A DNA stretch of 64,000 nucleotides from Oxyruncus cristatus. Lineage: Eukaryota; Chordata; Aves; Passeriformes; Cotingidae. The stretch spans positions 1,398,068 through 1,462,067 of the forward strand of contig VXAY01004337.1 of the NCBI GenBank assembly GCA_013399855.1, given 5' to 3'. The notes under the pieces were generated by a model. The model was not told the DNA's origin. It ran no database searches and was given only the letters and a program-made list of their open reading frames with translations. Positions 27,201 to 42,200 of the stretch are shown here, piece by piece; within the stretch, counting starts at the first letter, position 1; each line of letters begins with the position of its first letter. A program made the translations under genes and the position numbers.

Positions 27201-30200
27201 TACTGAAGATTACACACGAAGTTTACATAAAAGATGAACTTTCTTTCTGATCAGTGACTGACTGAAAAATAGGTTAAACATTGTAACACCAGCTGCCTAC
27301 ATAGGCTATAATCAAGCAAAGCCTTCACTGCAACCTTCAAGTAACTTTTTACAATCTTAAAAGACAGAAAGAAACCATTTGAGGCAGTTTAACCCCTAAA
27401 TTGTTATTCATTAAGACATTTTTTTCAAACAACTCACCAATACTGTCTAGTCAAACACAGAATCTGTGGAGATTAAAAGTTATTGAGGGAAATGTAAATA
27501 TAATGGAGTAAAATGTATCAGCTTATTACACATAGAAATTAAACTAGATTTTGTAATCATCTTTGAAAATATAAAATTATTTTAAGAAAAAATTTACATT
27601 GCTCCCACAGCTCCTTCAGCCCAACCTGAAGCTGCCAAAGCACACTGCTATTAAAAGCAGCTCAGCATAATAAAACATCCCTACTTAGATAATCACTGTC
27701 ATACCTGAGCATGTAAAATATCTGAAAAATATTTCTTCTCACTATACCCTGTTGGCCAATGGTGAAGTGAGACATGAAAAAGTCAAAGATTAGACCAATA
27801 AAGAACGCAAGCACCAAATTTCTGTTCACTTCTCTAACTACATACAAATTCAAAACTAGAAGTCTCAAATCTCCACTGGTAACTGGATTCAACTAGCCTC
27901 CCCCACTACTTCTGTTTCTATCAGGGTTCTCTAAGTGCCTTATCTACTAATTAGATATTCATGACCCTTATGGAAAGCTCAAGAAAAGTTAGGGTTAGGG
28001 TTGTATCATCAAGGATACAGATCAAGATCTGCTTTCAAAAACAAACTGCCAAATGAGGAAGCAGTGAACTGCACTCTCATCACCCAAACACTCTTTGCCA
28101 AATAAACCAATGAGCAGGGTATAGGAAACTCAGCTTCCACTTCTTTTTTTTTTATCTGTCAAAGCATTCAATCCATACTTCAGGCAGCCAGGACATCCTA
28201 CACATTAGGGTATAAGTGAGAAGACAGCTCCAGTTTTTAGCACTGAACAGATCCAAGTATCCTGAATTATCTTACAACAGGTAAGATAGAAAATTAACAC
28301 AAGTTAAGGCACTTCCTGGACTGGGTAAAGAGGTGCTGACACATACTTTCACATTTTGTCTGAAACAGATACAATGTGCAAATAACTACTGAAACCAGAT
28401 GCTAAACCAAAGACTCGCTCTTTCCAAAAAATTGTACACCTGTATCTAAGTGACTCATACTTAACTTGTTCTGGTTCAGTGAAACAGCCTCAACAAGACA
28501 AACTGGGGGAAATGCACTTTTGGGATGTCATATTTCAGATAATTCTACTTTGGAGCACTACTGATCAGAAAAAAAACCCAAGTTATTATGCATGACCTGA
28601 TCTTTTCAAACAGAAGGAAACATGGCAACTTCCCCCTGAGTTCTCTTACCTATTTTTAACCAATGTGGTATTCGTAAACTTTAATAATTACTCTGAACAG
28701 ACAATTAAGTTTTTTATGACTAACATTAGAGAACTGCAGGTGAAGTCAGGTAGACACTCTTTACACAATGAATATACTACCGGCACAGTATTGCCACACA
28801 GCAAGCACTGATCTTTCTTACCTACATCAAAAATTGCGAGCACTGAGAAACAAATCAAGGCTTACCATTCCCACACCACAAACTGTTCCATCAGCCAAAG
28901 GCATGTGCTGAGTACGACAACCCTTGTGAACACCTTCTGTGCTTGTGCACCATAAGCGTTTGCATTGTTTCTGAAAAGAAAAACAGATTACTTTTTTTGT
29001 ACCTTTAACACCATTTTAGACATTAGTTGTGATATTTGCATTTTCTCATACTGTGTGGGCTTAGTGTCTGCTATTAGTACTATCATTTTCCACAGATAAA
29101 ACCCCACAAAAACGAAACAGACCTTGATTAAGGCCACGCGGGAAAGTGGAATATTTGTAACTGATCCCATTAGAGTAATAGATAACTTCATTTTCTATTT
29201 TGGTTGGAAAATTAATTTTAAAATGTGCAAGAGGTTATGGTTAATACCATGCAGTACAATTTCCACATAATTCCCCACAAAAAGGCTCTGAGTTCAACAA
29301 GAATTAAATACACTGACCATAAAATTAAGAAGAAAGCCTCCTTTTCAAATTGTTAAAAGACTCTTAACTGAAAAATAACCCTTATGGATTACAGGATTTA
29401 AAAAGCAGCCTTCAGATCTTTGAAGTACCCTTTTCTTTCCTTTTCCATAATATTCCCATAAAGCCTGACTTCTCCAAAACAACAATTTCCCTCACCTCCA
29501 CTTAATTCAGACTGAATCTGATCTTAAATTCTCTTTTTTAAACAGCTCCAACAAGCCATGCAATATTAGTAGAGGTATTTTACAACTTAGTACAAAATCT
29601 AACCCTATATGACATTCTGACAGTAACATATGAAGTCATAATGTTATATTTGTGTTTATATTGAAATGGTCACATTAAGTTTTCACAATACAATTTAAGT
29701 TTCAAAATTAATCTAATTTTTAATCTAATTAATTCTTTCCATATCTCAATTTTGTATACAAAGTGTACAATCTGTCAGGCTCGAAAATATTTTTGACTCT
29801 CTGAGAAAGCAGGGAGTCATTTTAAACCATTTAGAACAAATGTTTGAGATCATACATTAGCTTTTAATTTATAAATTTTTAAAAGGAGCAGAGAAGAAAG
29901 ACCTGCTAGTGTAAGATATGACCCGTAATGTGAAAACATTTGCAGGAAGTGTTGAAATAATTCCCTTTCAGTTGTTGCAGGAAGCCTTAATTTATGCATT
30001 TTAGATCATTTAAAGAAATTATCACAATCACAGATGTGGAAATCGAAATGAATGCATCCTACTTTTTATTTCTATATATTTCTTGCATATGAAATTGCAA
30101 TGCTGTCCACTGAATGCTTTGTCTTTTGAAAGAATATAACCTGAACTTTTACTTATTTCAGGATAAAATTATTCCCCAACCAGTAATTTTCAGCAACTTT

Positions 30201-33200
30201 TTAGTACAGATTGAATGTGACTTTGTCTGGTTTTCACTCACCAGATATGGGCACACTTGTGACCCAACACCAAACGTAAGTTCACACTGCTTGTTGACAT
30301 CATACACTGACCCTGGCAGCTGAGAGAAAAGATCATATATTCTTCCACTGGGTTTGTCTAGGAGGCATTCACCATAGCCAGTACTGTTGTAAAGCAGGAA
30401 CAAAATGTGAATAAATCACTCTTAATTCATTGGAAACCTTCTCACTACTCACACAACACTAACACACATATATCTGAGTGGAGTTTTGGGTTTGCATGCC
30501 TACTTGCCTGTATAATGACTTTAATTAATATTCATGAATAATTAAATAAACCATGTTACTTCGTTTTCCTGTTTTGTATTTTGCATTTAGATTCACCAAA
30601 CAAAATGAAGTGGGGTTTTTTTCTGGCTCACATTTCTCATTTAAAAAAAAAAAAAAAAAAAGGAAAAAAAAAAGATGGTACTGCCTAAATTATACTTATC
30701 ACTTATTTTTACATAAAAGCTTCAGAAAATAAACAGTTCCTATTCTAACCTATTAAAATCATACTGAAGATTTTTTCAATAAACTATGCCACTACATTTA
30801 AAAAAAATAAAAAATCCTTTAGCTTTGTATGTTCAGTGTAACTTTAACAAAGTCATGAATCATGTATTTTTTTGGAGGCCTAAGGTCCTACAGGTTAAAC
30901 CCTCTTAGGTTAAACCTAAGAGCAGAGTAAAAACGGTATTTAAGCAATACCTTTAAAATACTTCTCAGAAATACATGAAATTGGAAAAAAAAAAAAAAGA
31001 AAAAGAACGCTCCAAACCACAGCATTATATTGACACTCACTCAAGAAACTCAGTGATATATTTTTGACTGCATTTTGACCAGGTCCATGGACTTGTATGG
31101 TAATTTAAAGTTGGAGCCATCACGTGATACTGATGTTTCATTCCAGCTTCTTTACATTTAAAACTGTCATCATGAGGCACATTAAATCTAAAAAGCAAAA
31201 CAGACAAACTCCAAAACAAATTCAGCAATAATTAACTGAAACTCTCTTTGCTGTAACAGCAAACAGGTTTTCAACCCAAGTTTGAATATGCCTTAAAATT
31301 TAATGGAACTCAATATATCTACCTGATATTAAGGCAATAGGTATCTTTAAAGTGCCTTATGTAGTTCACTCCTTAACCAAATACCTTCCTGGGTACAGGA
31401 AGAATTTTACAATTACATACATTTTTAGCTCACCAGAAAAATTCCAGTGTTTTAGGAATACGCCACTTTAAAGGAACAACCCATCTCCTCAACTGCATAT
31501 ACAGGTCATGGCTAGACTGTCCACAACATGTTACCCCAATATCCACATCGTAACTCTTACTTTTCAGTAACAAAAACTACAGAACATACTAATATTTTAC
31601 TTCATGCAACTAACACATCATCTTATTTTACATCTCAGTTTAAGTACCATGACAAACAGCATGTGTCTAAATGAACTTGCAGGCACATGAAAATCAACAA
31701 GCTAGCTACTGAGCTCTGTAACGTCATTGTTACCTACACTGTAGCATGCCTCATGGAGCTAGAGTATAGCACCTTTCTGCCATCACTGATGAGGTATGCT
31801 TCACAAAATAAAATGCTGTCATCTCCTCTTATTTTTCTGTGTAAAGTATTTCTCTTTGTCTTACTCTACTGTATTCTGAAAGGATCAAACACAAGGAAGA
31901 ATATTTCTGTGTTATATTAACAATTGTCTTTTCTTAAAAGGTAAATTCCTAGCAGGGCTAGAATGCAGCTGGAGTTAACAGGACTATGTTGTACACCTAG
32001 GATATGTCCAAGTGTCTCGACCAGTTCATATGACAAACAGACATAATTCAGTTGTTTGGCCAGTCTTTCCTACAATTCAGGATACCAGCCAGGTTGTAAA
32101 ATTCACAATTTTTTTACCTCTAGGTGATGGGCAAAGCTGGATCACTGAAAGGGGCAAAAATAACGACTCTTCTAAAAGGACGTGTCAGACTGCACTCTCT
32201 TAGAAACACAGAGTCCATCTCTGGAAATTGGTTGTATCCAAAAGGAAATAAAAAAAAATCACCCGCTGGGAAATAGATACTTACACATGTCCAAGCTCAT
32301 GTGCTATAGTGAAAGCAGCACTCAATCCATTTTCTTCACTTACAGAACAGCTGCGTAGTGGGTCACACATTGTACCTAGCTCTGCTAAACCTGCAAAATT
32401 GAATCCTTAAATAAATGCTTAACATAATCGATTTTCATGTAGTGCCATGTAGTGCAACAAATACTATGGTACGCATGTTGAAAGTCATGCCTCAAGTACG
32501 CAGCAAATTTACACAAAATGAACAACCCCGTGGCACCAAACAATATGCCAGGAGACAACACCAGTAAGAAATGAGAAATGATTACTTTTGTCTGTGTAAG
32601 TTGAATTTTGGATCTATTTTCTGATTTATTCCTAATTGATTTGTCTCTGTACAGTGAAATTCTCATGTATTTTGTTATAAAACCATATTGATTAAAAAAG
32701 AATAACTCACCAAGAGTATCGCACTTCTCTCTAGCTCTGCAGATATCTTCCCTTGAAGAAAAATATTTATTTAAAATTATTACAGCATGTAAAAGAATAT
32801 TTTTAAAGTATTTTACTGTTGCTGTACTAGTTAAAGCAATTGCAAATCTGATCCTCAATTTTTAATCTTACAGTCCATTCAAACAATTTGTATTCTGGTG
32901 AAAGAAGTAATTTAAATTCATCAGACTAAGCTCATAGTATTGCTTTCTATCTAGTGTGAAAAGAAAAAAACTTAAAATACTGTGCAAATGCTCTACAACG
33001 CAGACAGTAGACAATTATGGAATGCTGCTGAAAAACATGCAGATTCAATATACTTGAAACCACCTTATGTTGTGGACCGTCTGCCAAACTAACTGTAAAA
33101 TTCAGGACTAACATCAAACAGTGTGATGTGCTGGAGTTGTGTCCAACTTGCACACTGCAGGAGGAAAAACTAAGGAAAAAGAAGAGGAGATTCTATTTCA

Positions 33201-36200
33201 ATGAATGAACATCATAACCTTCACTAAGGTGATTGGTGCACAGGAAGAATATATACTAATATTTAAATATTTTCCATTTTAAGCTTTTGATAGTTTTGAT
33301 TACACCTGGGCTATCAGGAACTGACCATCATTGCATCCTTTGCTGATTTCACTAAGTACAACACTGCCCCTATCACATATATAGCTAAGGACTTCATTTC
33401 CTTGTCACAGTTTCAGGTTTAAGTAATTTCCATTGTCTTTAATGAAAGGATCATCAGATGCTTATCTATCAACATAGTCAGAGTAATTGTTCACGTATTG
33501 ATAATCAGTAGTTTGGGAAGTGGAAGCTAGTCTTTATTCACTTCAGCTATCTATGAACAATGTCAGTGGAATGGTTAAAAGATCATGTTGTAAAAAAACC
33601 CTAAAGCATTAGTCTTACCTAGCTGAGTAGTTGAGGCTATTTTGGATACTGTACCTAGTGATGAGAACAGCAGTATCATGATGAGAAGGGTGAGTGTCAT
33701 CCAAAGTGTTTTGTGATTGCTGCCATAAGCAAAAATTACGAAGAGTGGTAGCTGCATTAAAAGTGATAGCTGGTCCTTCCTAAGCAAGAAATGGTCAAAA
33801 ACGTCAAATAAGGGATTTAATATTCATGCACTTGCACTGACTGTGTTGTCATTTGTGCGCTAATCTGTAAAATAATGACTGTGCATGGAAATTCAGCAGG
33901 ACTCCACATAAGAGTTCCCTTAGGATCAGATCTGAATTAAGCCACAAGTCACCAGTCATGAGAAACCATTATTTTAAACAATGCATGTGAGCATTTACTA
34001 TGTGTTAAATATTTTTTTTAAAGTGACAAGACATTTATGATAAATAAATACAAACCCCATACATTAGAAAAGCATATATGTCTTACAATCTTTAAATATT
34101 ACAACTATTAGGGCTGAAAACACTCCATCAAAGCACTGTATAAAAGATGTCTTTTCCCTGTGATATTTCTATGTGTATAATCACACTTTAGGGTTTGATG
34201 CCATAAGCTTTCATATACTATCTGATTTATGCCAATATAGGTCAACTGGAGGTGCTAATAGAAGAGACAGGGAAATACAGGCATTAAATACACACCCTGA
34301 AGTTAACCTCACACTTGACATTTAGTCTCCTATTTTAAAACAAAATTTTATAGTTAAAGAAAATATTTTGTATTTAAAACTAAATCAAATTAAACTTTGA
34401 AATTACAATGAAAATTCATTTATTTTGTTTCTTATATTAGAAAGAAATCTTTTAAATATTTTTCTTACCTGTTCATTGTGAATTACAATTAATTTGACAA
34501 TAACTATATTTATAAGATTTCCAATACTTGAATCTTTATAGATTGCTGCAACCTAAAGAGAAAAAAGTCAGAAGATTAGAAAATTTAATTCATCTGGTAA
34601 ACCGTATCTCTTTCAATCAAGAAAAAAAAATATTAAAGAAAAACAAGTCACTACATGACAGATATACCATGCATCCCTCTATACCTTCTATCCAAGGATA
34701 TGATGTCAAATAAAAAGAGTTGCCCAGGTTTTAATACCCAAATAACAACAATTTTATATTCACTTTTATGTACTTAGACACCATGTTGAAATTTTAATGT
34801 AAAAAGTACATTTATTATACACTGTAAAACCTGTAGTTTCTTGATAAAATATCAAGGAAAGAAAAAAGTAATGTTACTGCAACCATCAGGCATAAGCTGG
34901 TTTATGTGGATGATTTGTGGAATCAACACCTAACATACATGAGAGTTTTAAAAAGCAACTTTGAACAAGTAAATTTCTGCTTTTGCTTTTAGTGGAAGCT
35001 GGACTGCGTAGTAAATCTGTATTGCAGATACAAATGACATTTACACAGGTTCCTTTTCTCATCCATAAATTTTGTATTTACACACCCAACAAGCATTTTT
35101 ATACATAAGTATTGCAGACAGATAGTAAAAACCATGAGTCAATTCCATACACCAAAGTAAACCACTTTGAAAGTTATTCTTCATACAAGCAGTAAAAAAG
35201 TTTATAGCTTCTCAATAACAGCTTCAGATATCCATATGGATTCTACAATTTGGCTTAAAGCAGTTTTCAAATGACAGCCTTATGTAAACAAGAGTTGCCA
35301 CTGAACACAGAAGTACTGACTTTCCTCCCTTCAAGCTTGTGCTAAGGCTGCCAGGCTACAAAAGTGATCAAGGAACTGATCCAGCTGCAAATTTTTTATT
35401 TTTAAATCAGGTTATACTGATCGATGTGATCTCATTCCTGGTGCAATTCCTCCAACACAGGTGCTGACAGAGGGAGAGATGAAGAAGAACAGACTTCTTT
35501 CAAAAGCCACCTATACTTGAACTGGCTCAATTTGCTTGTGAAACTACAGCCTTGTAGTATACGAATTCTATTTACCTGAGATCAAGTAATCCTGCTAAAA
35601 CTTGGAACTGACAGAGTACTGGCTCCCAGCTCATGGCCCACCTTTCTCTAAACTAGAGATAGCACAATGCACAGCGTTGTCCTTCATTCTTTTGTTGTTA
35701 CACAAGCTGGAAACAGAGGATTCAATAAGGTTGGGGAAGGAGCCAGAGTTTCAGAATCCATGTGGAGAACATATTTCAGAGCAGTACAGCTATTGTTTGC
35801 TTCTTTCCAAACAGACTCCTTTCTTGGTTACTAACCAGCAAGCATCCAATTATTCTAAGGTGGGAATAAGGAACATGTCTCAAATACTCACTGAAGAGTT
35901 GAGTCCATTGGGTATGGACAAATTCAGAATCCTTTATCAAAGAAAAGGTGTCTGAAATGCTCAAGCACTATTAAAGCAGAACTTGAGTGGAAAAAACTAC
36001 CTTTTTTCTACTACCAGAATGACTTTACAACAATCAAGCTCCTTATGTGTTCTTCTACATGGAGATCCACTTTGATAAACTTAGAAAGGATATTTATCCT
36101 CCCCAAAAACCACATTCCTGTATGAACTCTTGTCTTAGAACAACATAACTATCACATTCATCTCAGCTTATGTAACTAACAGTAAGCAAGTTGTCTAAAA

Positions 36201-39200
36201 TCCTTCAATAGTCAACGGAGAAGGAGAAAGGATGAACTGTTCTGTAGACATGACTCACCAAAGATATGTGTTTAGACATACATATTTTCATACAAGACAG
36301 TAAAATAAACTATTTCATTTCTTCATCCCTTTACGATGGAAGGAGATAAGATTTTCAGATGTATGAGGCTGAGGGAGATTAATTCCATCCCAGATCTTTC
36401 AAATTTTATTTCTATTTAGCAAAGAAACAGAAGATACGTTCATATGTCATTCCAAAATCATGTCAGAGAGGAATCTGAAATGAGATTTGTGAGGATCTTT
36501 GGCTTATATATGATGTGAAGACGCTTGTTCCAAGGATTGACTCTCATACCATTTAAATTGATATAAGAGCCACTTACAACTGAGAATTTGTTACAACAGA
36601 AACCTATGCAAGAAGATTACATGTGTATAGCATTAACAGAGACATCTTTCACTAGACCAGTTGTTGCGTTTGGCCTTGTAGATCTTCATGAGGTTCACAT
36701 GGGCCCAATCTTCACAACTGTCAAGGTCACACTGGGTGGTACCCCTTCCTTCAAGCAACTCAAGTGAATCACTGATCTTGGTGTCATCTACAGACTTGCT
36801 GAGGGTGCACACAATTGTCTGTGTCATTGACAAAGATACTAAAAAGTATTGGTGCCAATATGGACCCTTGAGGGACACCACTCACTACTGGTTTCCATTT
36901 GGACACTGAGCCATTGACAATAACTCTTAGGACATATCCATTCAGTCAATTTCTTATCCATCTAATAGTCCACACACCAAACCCATAACTTTCCAATTTA
37001 CTGGCCAGAATGCTGTGGGGGATGATATCAAAGGCCTTACAGACATCCAGGCAGATGACATCTGTAGCTCCTCCCTTGCCCAGTGATGCAATCTTTCCAT
37101 CACAGAATGCCACTAAACATCTTTCAATTAACTAGTAAATCAGTCTAGTTAACACCTGGTTTTGGAACGGAAAGCTCTCAAACTCAGGAAACAGATGCAT
37201 TTCACTGGCTGTCAAGTGAAGAGCATGCAGGTCATCTGAGGTAGTGACACAGTCAACAAAAACCAGTACAGGATTTGTCCAGTACCACAAGGGTATATAT
37301 CAGGTAGAATAGGCAAAGGGGATTGAAACCTGAATGGGGGGGGTTAACTAGGTTCAGCTAACACCAAATAATACCTGAGTGCCTAAACTGTGACTATCAA
37401 CCTTCAGTGCAACATTAGCTCTCAGTTTCTTGAAGGCCTCCTGTACCACACATGTATGTGAGAAGACAACTCATTTTTGATCCTGCGTGATTAGAATGAT
37501 CCAGGCAAGGAGTCCAAGCTGGAGCCTTCTTGCGATTAAAACTTAGCAGTTCAAGTTCATGGCTGTAGTAGCAGTTGTACAGTAGTTGACGGATGTTCCC
37601 TCATGTATATTAATAGTCCCTTGACAAAAAACTGTTACTGCTGTGCTGTCTGATGAGGTTATCCTGCTGACAAAATCTGAAAACACAGAGGAGGCAAAGA
37701 GACCAACACAAAACACAGTTAATAGTCCTTCTTCCTGCCTGGTGACACAATGTCCATTTAAAGTATTTGAGCGAAAGTATATCTTCAAAACCCAGTACTA
37801 GTTACTCATACCTCAGAGGAGATGCATAGATGGAATAAGTATGTAAGAAAAGAATATCTCATTGCACACCTGAAGAGTATCTGTTGCAGGACTTTCAACA
37901 CCGTATCTACACACACTGTGTGAATTATCTACTGCTTATCTCTGGAGATGAGCTGAGGACTGAAATAATGTCATGTAGGTGCCAGAGGCTCTTGCCAAAT
38001 TCTGAAGCATACTTTCTCTCATACTGGAGACAAGTTTATGCTAAATGTAAAAGTAACACTGCTTTCATTAATCCTACATTTGCGTCAAAGTATGGATCCT
38101 TTGCCTCATAGGCACTTTCATGACCTCCAAACATTTACTCATTACCACTGCTTTCAAAAGATTGAAGAGCAAGACTGCTGATAACAAGTTGCCCTTAACA
38201 GCAAAGGTATATTCTCAGGCTGGCTGAACACATGTGAAGAGAAAAATCCTGACAGTTGATAACCACAAACCAAACTTGAAGATTCACCTAGGGAGCTGTG
38301 CAGACTAAAGTAATCAACTGAGACTTGAAATGGCAGGTCAATGCAGGGAACTATCAAAGAACTGAAATATGAGATTCTTATTTTCGGTGAAAAAAAATTA
38401 GGGATAAGTACTCCCTGCTCCTGTACTCTAAAGATACCTCTCTCCATCATCTCTTATTGGAAGTATTCATGAAAAGGGATGATGAAATGCGATATGAATT
38501 TAATAGAATACACCATTGCTTTACAATTTCCAGACCTACTTGCTTTACATTGCTCTAAATACAGGCTTCACAAAAGTAGGAGGTAATAGCCAAGACAAAG
38601 TTAAATTAGTTTAAAAAGATTTTTCAGACTCTTAAAACCAGCATCCACACCACAGAAGAGTTCTGGCTGCACAGCAACAAAGAAGGGAAAAAAACATATA
38701 AATGAAACTAGTTACCCTTTGGTGGAAGGATCACAGCTTTTACTTTCATGGAATTCTCAAACATTAAGTCAGACATTCTCATCACCACAGCTGTGGCTGC
38801 CAGTTGACTGGAAGTAACTTGGTCACAAAGTTTAGTTTCTCTTGATATCCCTGTTGTAACTGTCCATTAAAGTGTGACTGTGAATAATGGAAAAATACCC
38901 TATTTAGAAAAGGGACTAATAAACAAGGAAACACGCCCAGAGGCTGGAAGATAAGTAAATGATATATCCAAATCCAATTGGACTTCTGCTCTTTCTCTCC
39001 TTTTTTTTTTTTTTTCCTAAATGTTGTATCACAAGGCCTCTTTTTTTTAGCTTGTCTGTTATACACAACTATGATATGAGGAAAATACAAACTTTCATAT
39101 TCCTGGAAAGAAACAGCTATCACTTCATAGCTCGCATGTCTTTTGCAGGCTCCTATAATCTCTTATTTATCATAGTCGTGCTGAAAGGATGTAAGATATC

Positions 39201-42200
39201 CAGGATCCGTGAGATTTCTCCAGGATCTGGGAGATTTCTCCTTCACCTCTTCCACTGTCATATATTTCATAAGACCACAAAAATTGTCTGAAGTCATGAG
39301 ATATGAGCAGTCATTGCTTCACTGAATAAGAAAGAGCTGTGTCATTTCTGCTGGTGTTGCTCTTACTCTGTTCTGTGCATATATCTGAACTAAACTGGTT
39401 TCCACTAGTAGAACCTAATGCCCGAAGAGACTTGCCATGGAAACTCGCACAAGTATACCTATATGTCTCAGAGTTACCATTTTTCCACTAAGAGTTTTAG
39501 GTCATCTCCTGTCCCCTCATCCAAGTCATCTTCAATCTACTATCCCTTGAGTTAACCAGGCAGAGGTTCCACATGACACGTAGTAGAATGCTTTAGTGAA
39601 GGCAGAGAGAAAGAATACATCCCTTTTAAAGGCTGGCCACCCTGTGTGCTGGTTTTGGCTGGGGTAGAACTAATTTTCTTCACACTGACTGGTATGGGGC
39701 TGTGTTTTGGATTTGTGCTGAACACAGGGTTGACAATATACAGATGTTTTTGTTATTGCTGAGCAGGGTTTACACAGAGCCAAGGTCTTTTCTGCTTTTC
39801 ACACTGCCATGCTGGCAAGGAATTTGGAGGTGCTGGGACAAGTGACTCAAACTGGGCAAAGGAATATTCCATACCATATGACATCATGCTCAGTATACAA
39901 AGGTGGGGGGGAAGAAGAAGGAAGGAGAGGTTTGGATTGATGGGTGTTTGTCTTCCCAAGTTATGTGTGATGGGGCCCTGCTCTCCTGGGGATGACTGAA
40001 GACCTGCCTGCCCATGGGAAGCAGTGAATTAATTCCTTGTCTTGCTTTGCTTGTGTGTGTGGCTTTTGCTTTTCCTATTAAACTGTCTTTATCTCAACCC
40101 ATGAGTTTTCTGGCTTTTACCCTTCCAATTCTCTCCCTGATCCTGGTGGAGGTATGAGTGAGCAGCTGAGTGGGGATGGGTTGCTGGCTGGGCTGAAACC
40201 ACAACAGCTTATCAGGAATGCCTGTGCTCTTTCTTGTGACTGAGATGGGTGCAAAAATATCCCTTTAATATTGCAATAACTCAGCAAATGATGACTTAGT
40301 CATGATCATCACCATCTACAACTGTTTGATGAAAATATGCACCATGGCTATAATCAGATCTTATCAAATGCCATCACGTACAGCTCAGATATAAATTCAT
40401 CCTTCCTTTCAGTATCTGAAAGAGACTACCTCAAAAGATCATTTCACAAGATACAACCATAGCCAGGCATCTCTAGCCACAAGAAGCTACTCAGAGAAAG
40501 ACAGTGTTGCTTGGCTCATTATTCACAAGATGGGTCCCAAATAGCTCAGAGCAAGACCTTTGTCATAATTAAAGAGTACCAAGGCCTCATCTTAGGAATA
40601 GTCCTTGAACCCTGTACTACTCAGGAGAAAGTCATAGAGACAAGTACTTGTCTAATCTTCAAATATTAACAGCAACCACCACTATGCCTAAATGCTAGCA
40701 TGCATCTATGTTTTCCCAGAGTCCTATGGAAAGATGAACTGTTAACTGTTGCATAGTATGACCTGCAAAGAAATCATAAGAAAATTATTTAAATTCACTC
40801 CATATATATTAGGACAAAATCAGTGCTGTTTTTAATGATGGGGGCAGCACACTGGTGTACAGGATTTTCCACAAAGAAAATATTTAGTGATCAATGATGA
40901 TGATCATCTATCACAATGGAAAAAAAAGTATAAAGAAGGCTACAACTAGAAAAAATTTTATTAAGATCTGTTACTCACTACCTTACATTTTACATCTCAG
41001 TGAGTGATGGTAGCCACAAAACCTTACTAAAATGACAGTAACTATTTCAAAGTCCTTCAATGGCAGCTTCATTTGCACAGATCTGAAAGACTACACAATG
41101 AACAAAACAGCAGTCAAAATCATTTATGTGCAGTCCAAGTCAGGAACATGTCTTGATGAAAATCAAACCCACCAGCTTTTAACACCACATCATAATAGTA
41201 TTATTTTACCATGACACACCTTTTTATGATTCACAGTCTCACTGCACATTAGATGGTCTAAACTGATGCTGTCAATCGTCTCCTTGAATGCATGGCTGCC
41301 CCCCACCCATGCTCCAGTTTTAGCACTCACATGACTAGGCAGTCGAGTTCATGATCTGAGTTGGCCACCACAGCCCTACCACAGGTGGTTTTACATGTCA
41401 TGATTTCTTTTCAAAAAGGCAAGATTACAAAGTTCTTGCTGCAAGCAGACTAAGAACAGACAGTGTAGGTTTTTACTACCAAACTAACTATACAAGCAGT
41501 ACAGTACTTAAATGGATGCCAGATGATACAGAAAATGAGGATAGTACCTCAAAATGTCTCATGAAACCAGATTGGAGGTGGTTTTGGTGCTACTGTAGTA
41601 AACTCCAGTGTTTTAATGAATTACTTCAGTTGCTAAGATCAAGCCTTCACGTTAGGGGCCTTGAACTTCCAAAACATAAAGTCTAAGATAATGTCAACCA
41701 GTTACTAAATCTATTAAGGCAGTGCTTACTGCCTGTTCTGCTGATACAACACTTGGAGGAACAATAAAAAAAAAGTGCAAGTTAATCAATCACAGAATTC
41801 TTTATTATTTTATTTATAATTTCACATTAAATAATGCCGCTCTTAATTGTATTTCAATACAAGTTTTTTTATAACTTCCTACGGCAAAGGTATTCCATGT
41901 ATTTTGAATTATGTATTTCAATCAGAACCAGTAAGTATTTCCAAGACATAGTGTAAATAATCTGAATACTCATATTGCCAACATTTATGCAACTTTAAAG
42001 AAATTAGAAAATGCATTCCAGTTCCAGTTGAATGGGATTACTCACATGTTGAGAGTTAAGCCGTTCCTGGTTGAATTGGATGAGTGACAAGACACTTAAA
42101 ACCCTAAAAATATTTAGCAGTATATTTCAGTTCTTATTTTCCACTCACAAAACAGCAGCAAGTTTACTTTGGTGGCTTTGTTGCTGATAAAAAAAACCCA

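Noticed and set aside
27988..28003. Two telomere-like TTAGGG units
   Set aside because: Too short to be an interstitial telomeric block; expected by chance in a genome.
30638..30675. A-rich run as evidence of a processed pseudogene
   Set aside because: No gene-like sequence precedes it on either strand; a simple A-tract.
31034..31187. Zinc motif with Asn in place of the usual Gly (HELGHVFNVPHDD)
   Set aside because: Looked like a damaged metzincin site, but Asn here is normal in several active ADAMTS proteins.
35602..35955. 117-codon plus-strand open frame in the E4-E5 intron
   Set aside because: No domain or repeat match recognised; treated as chance.
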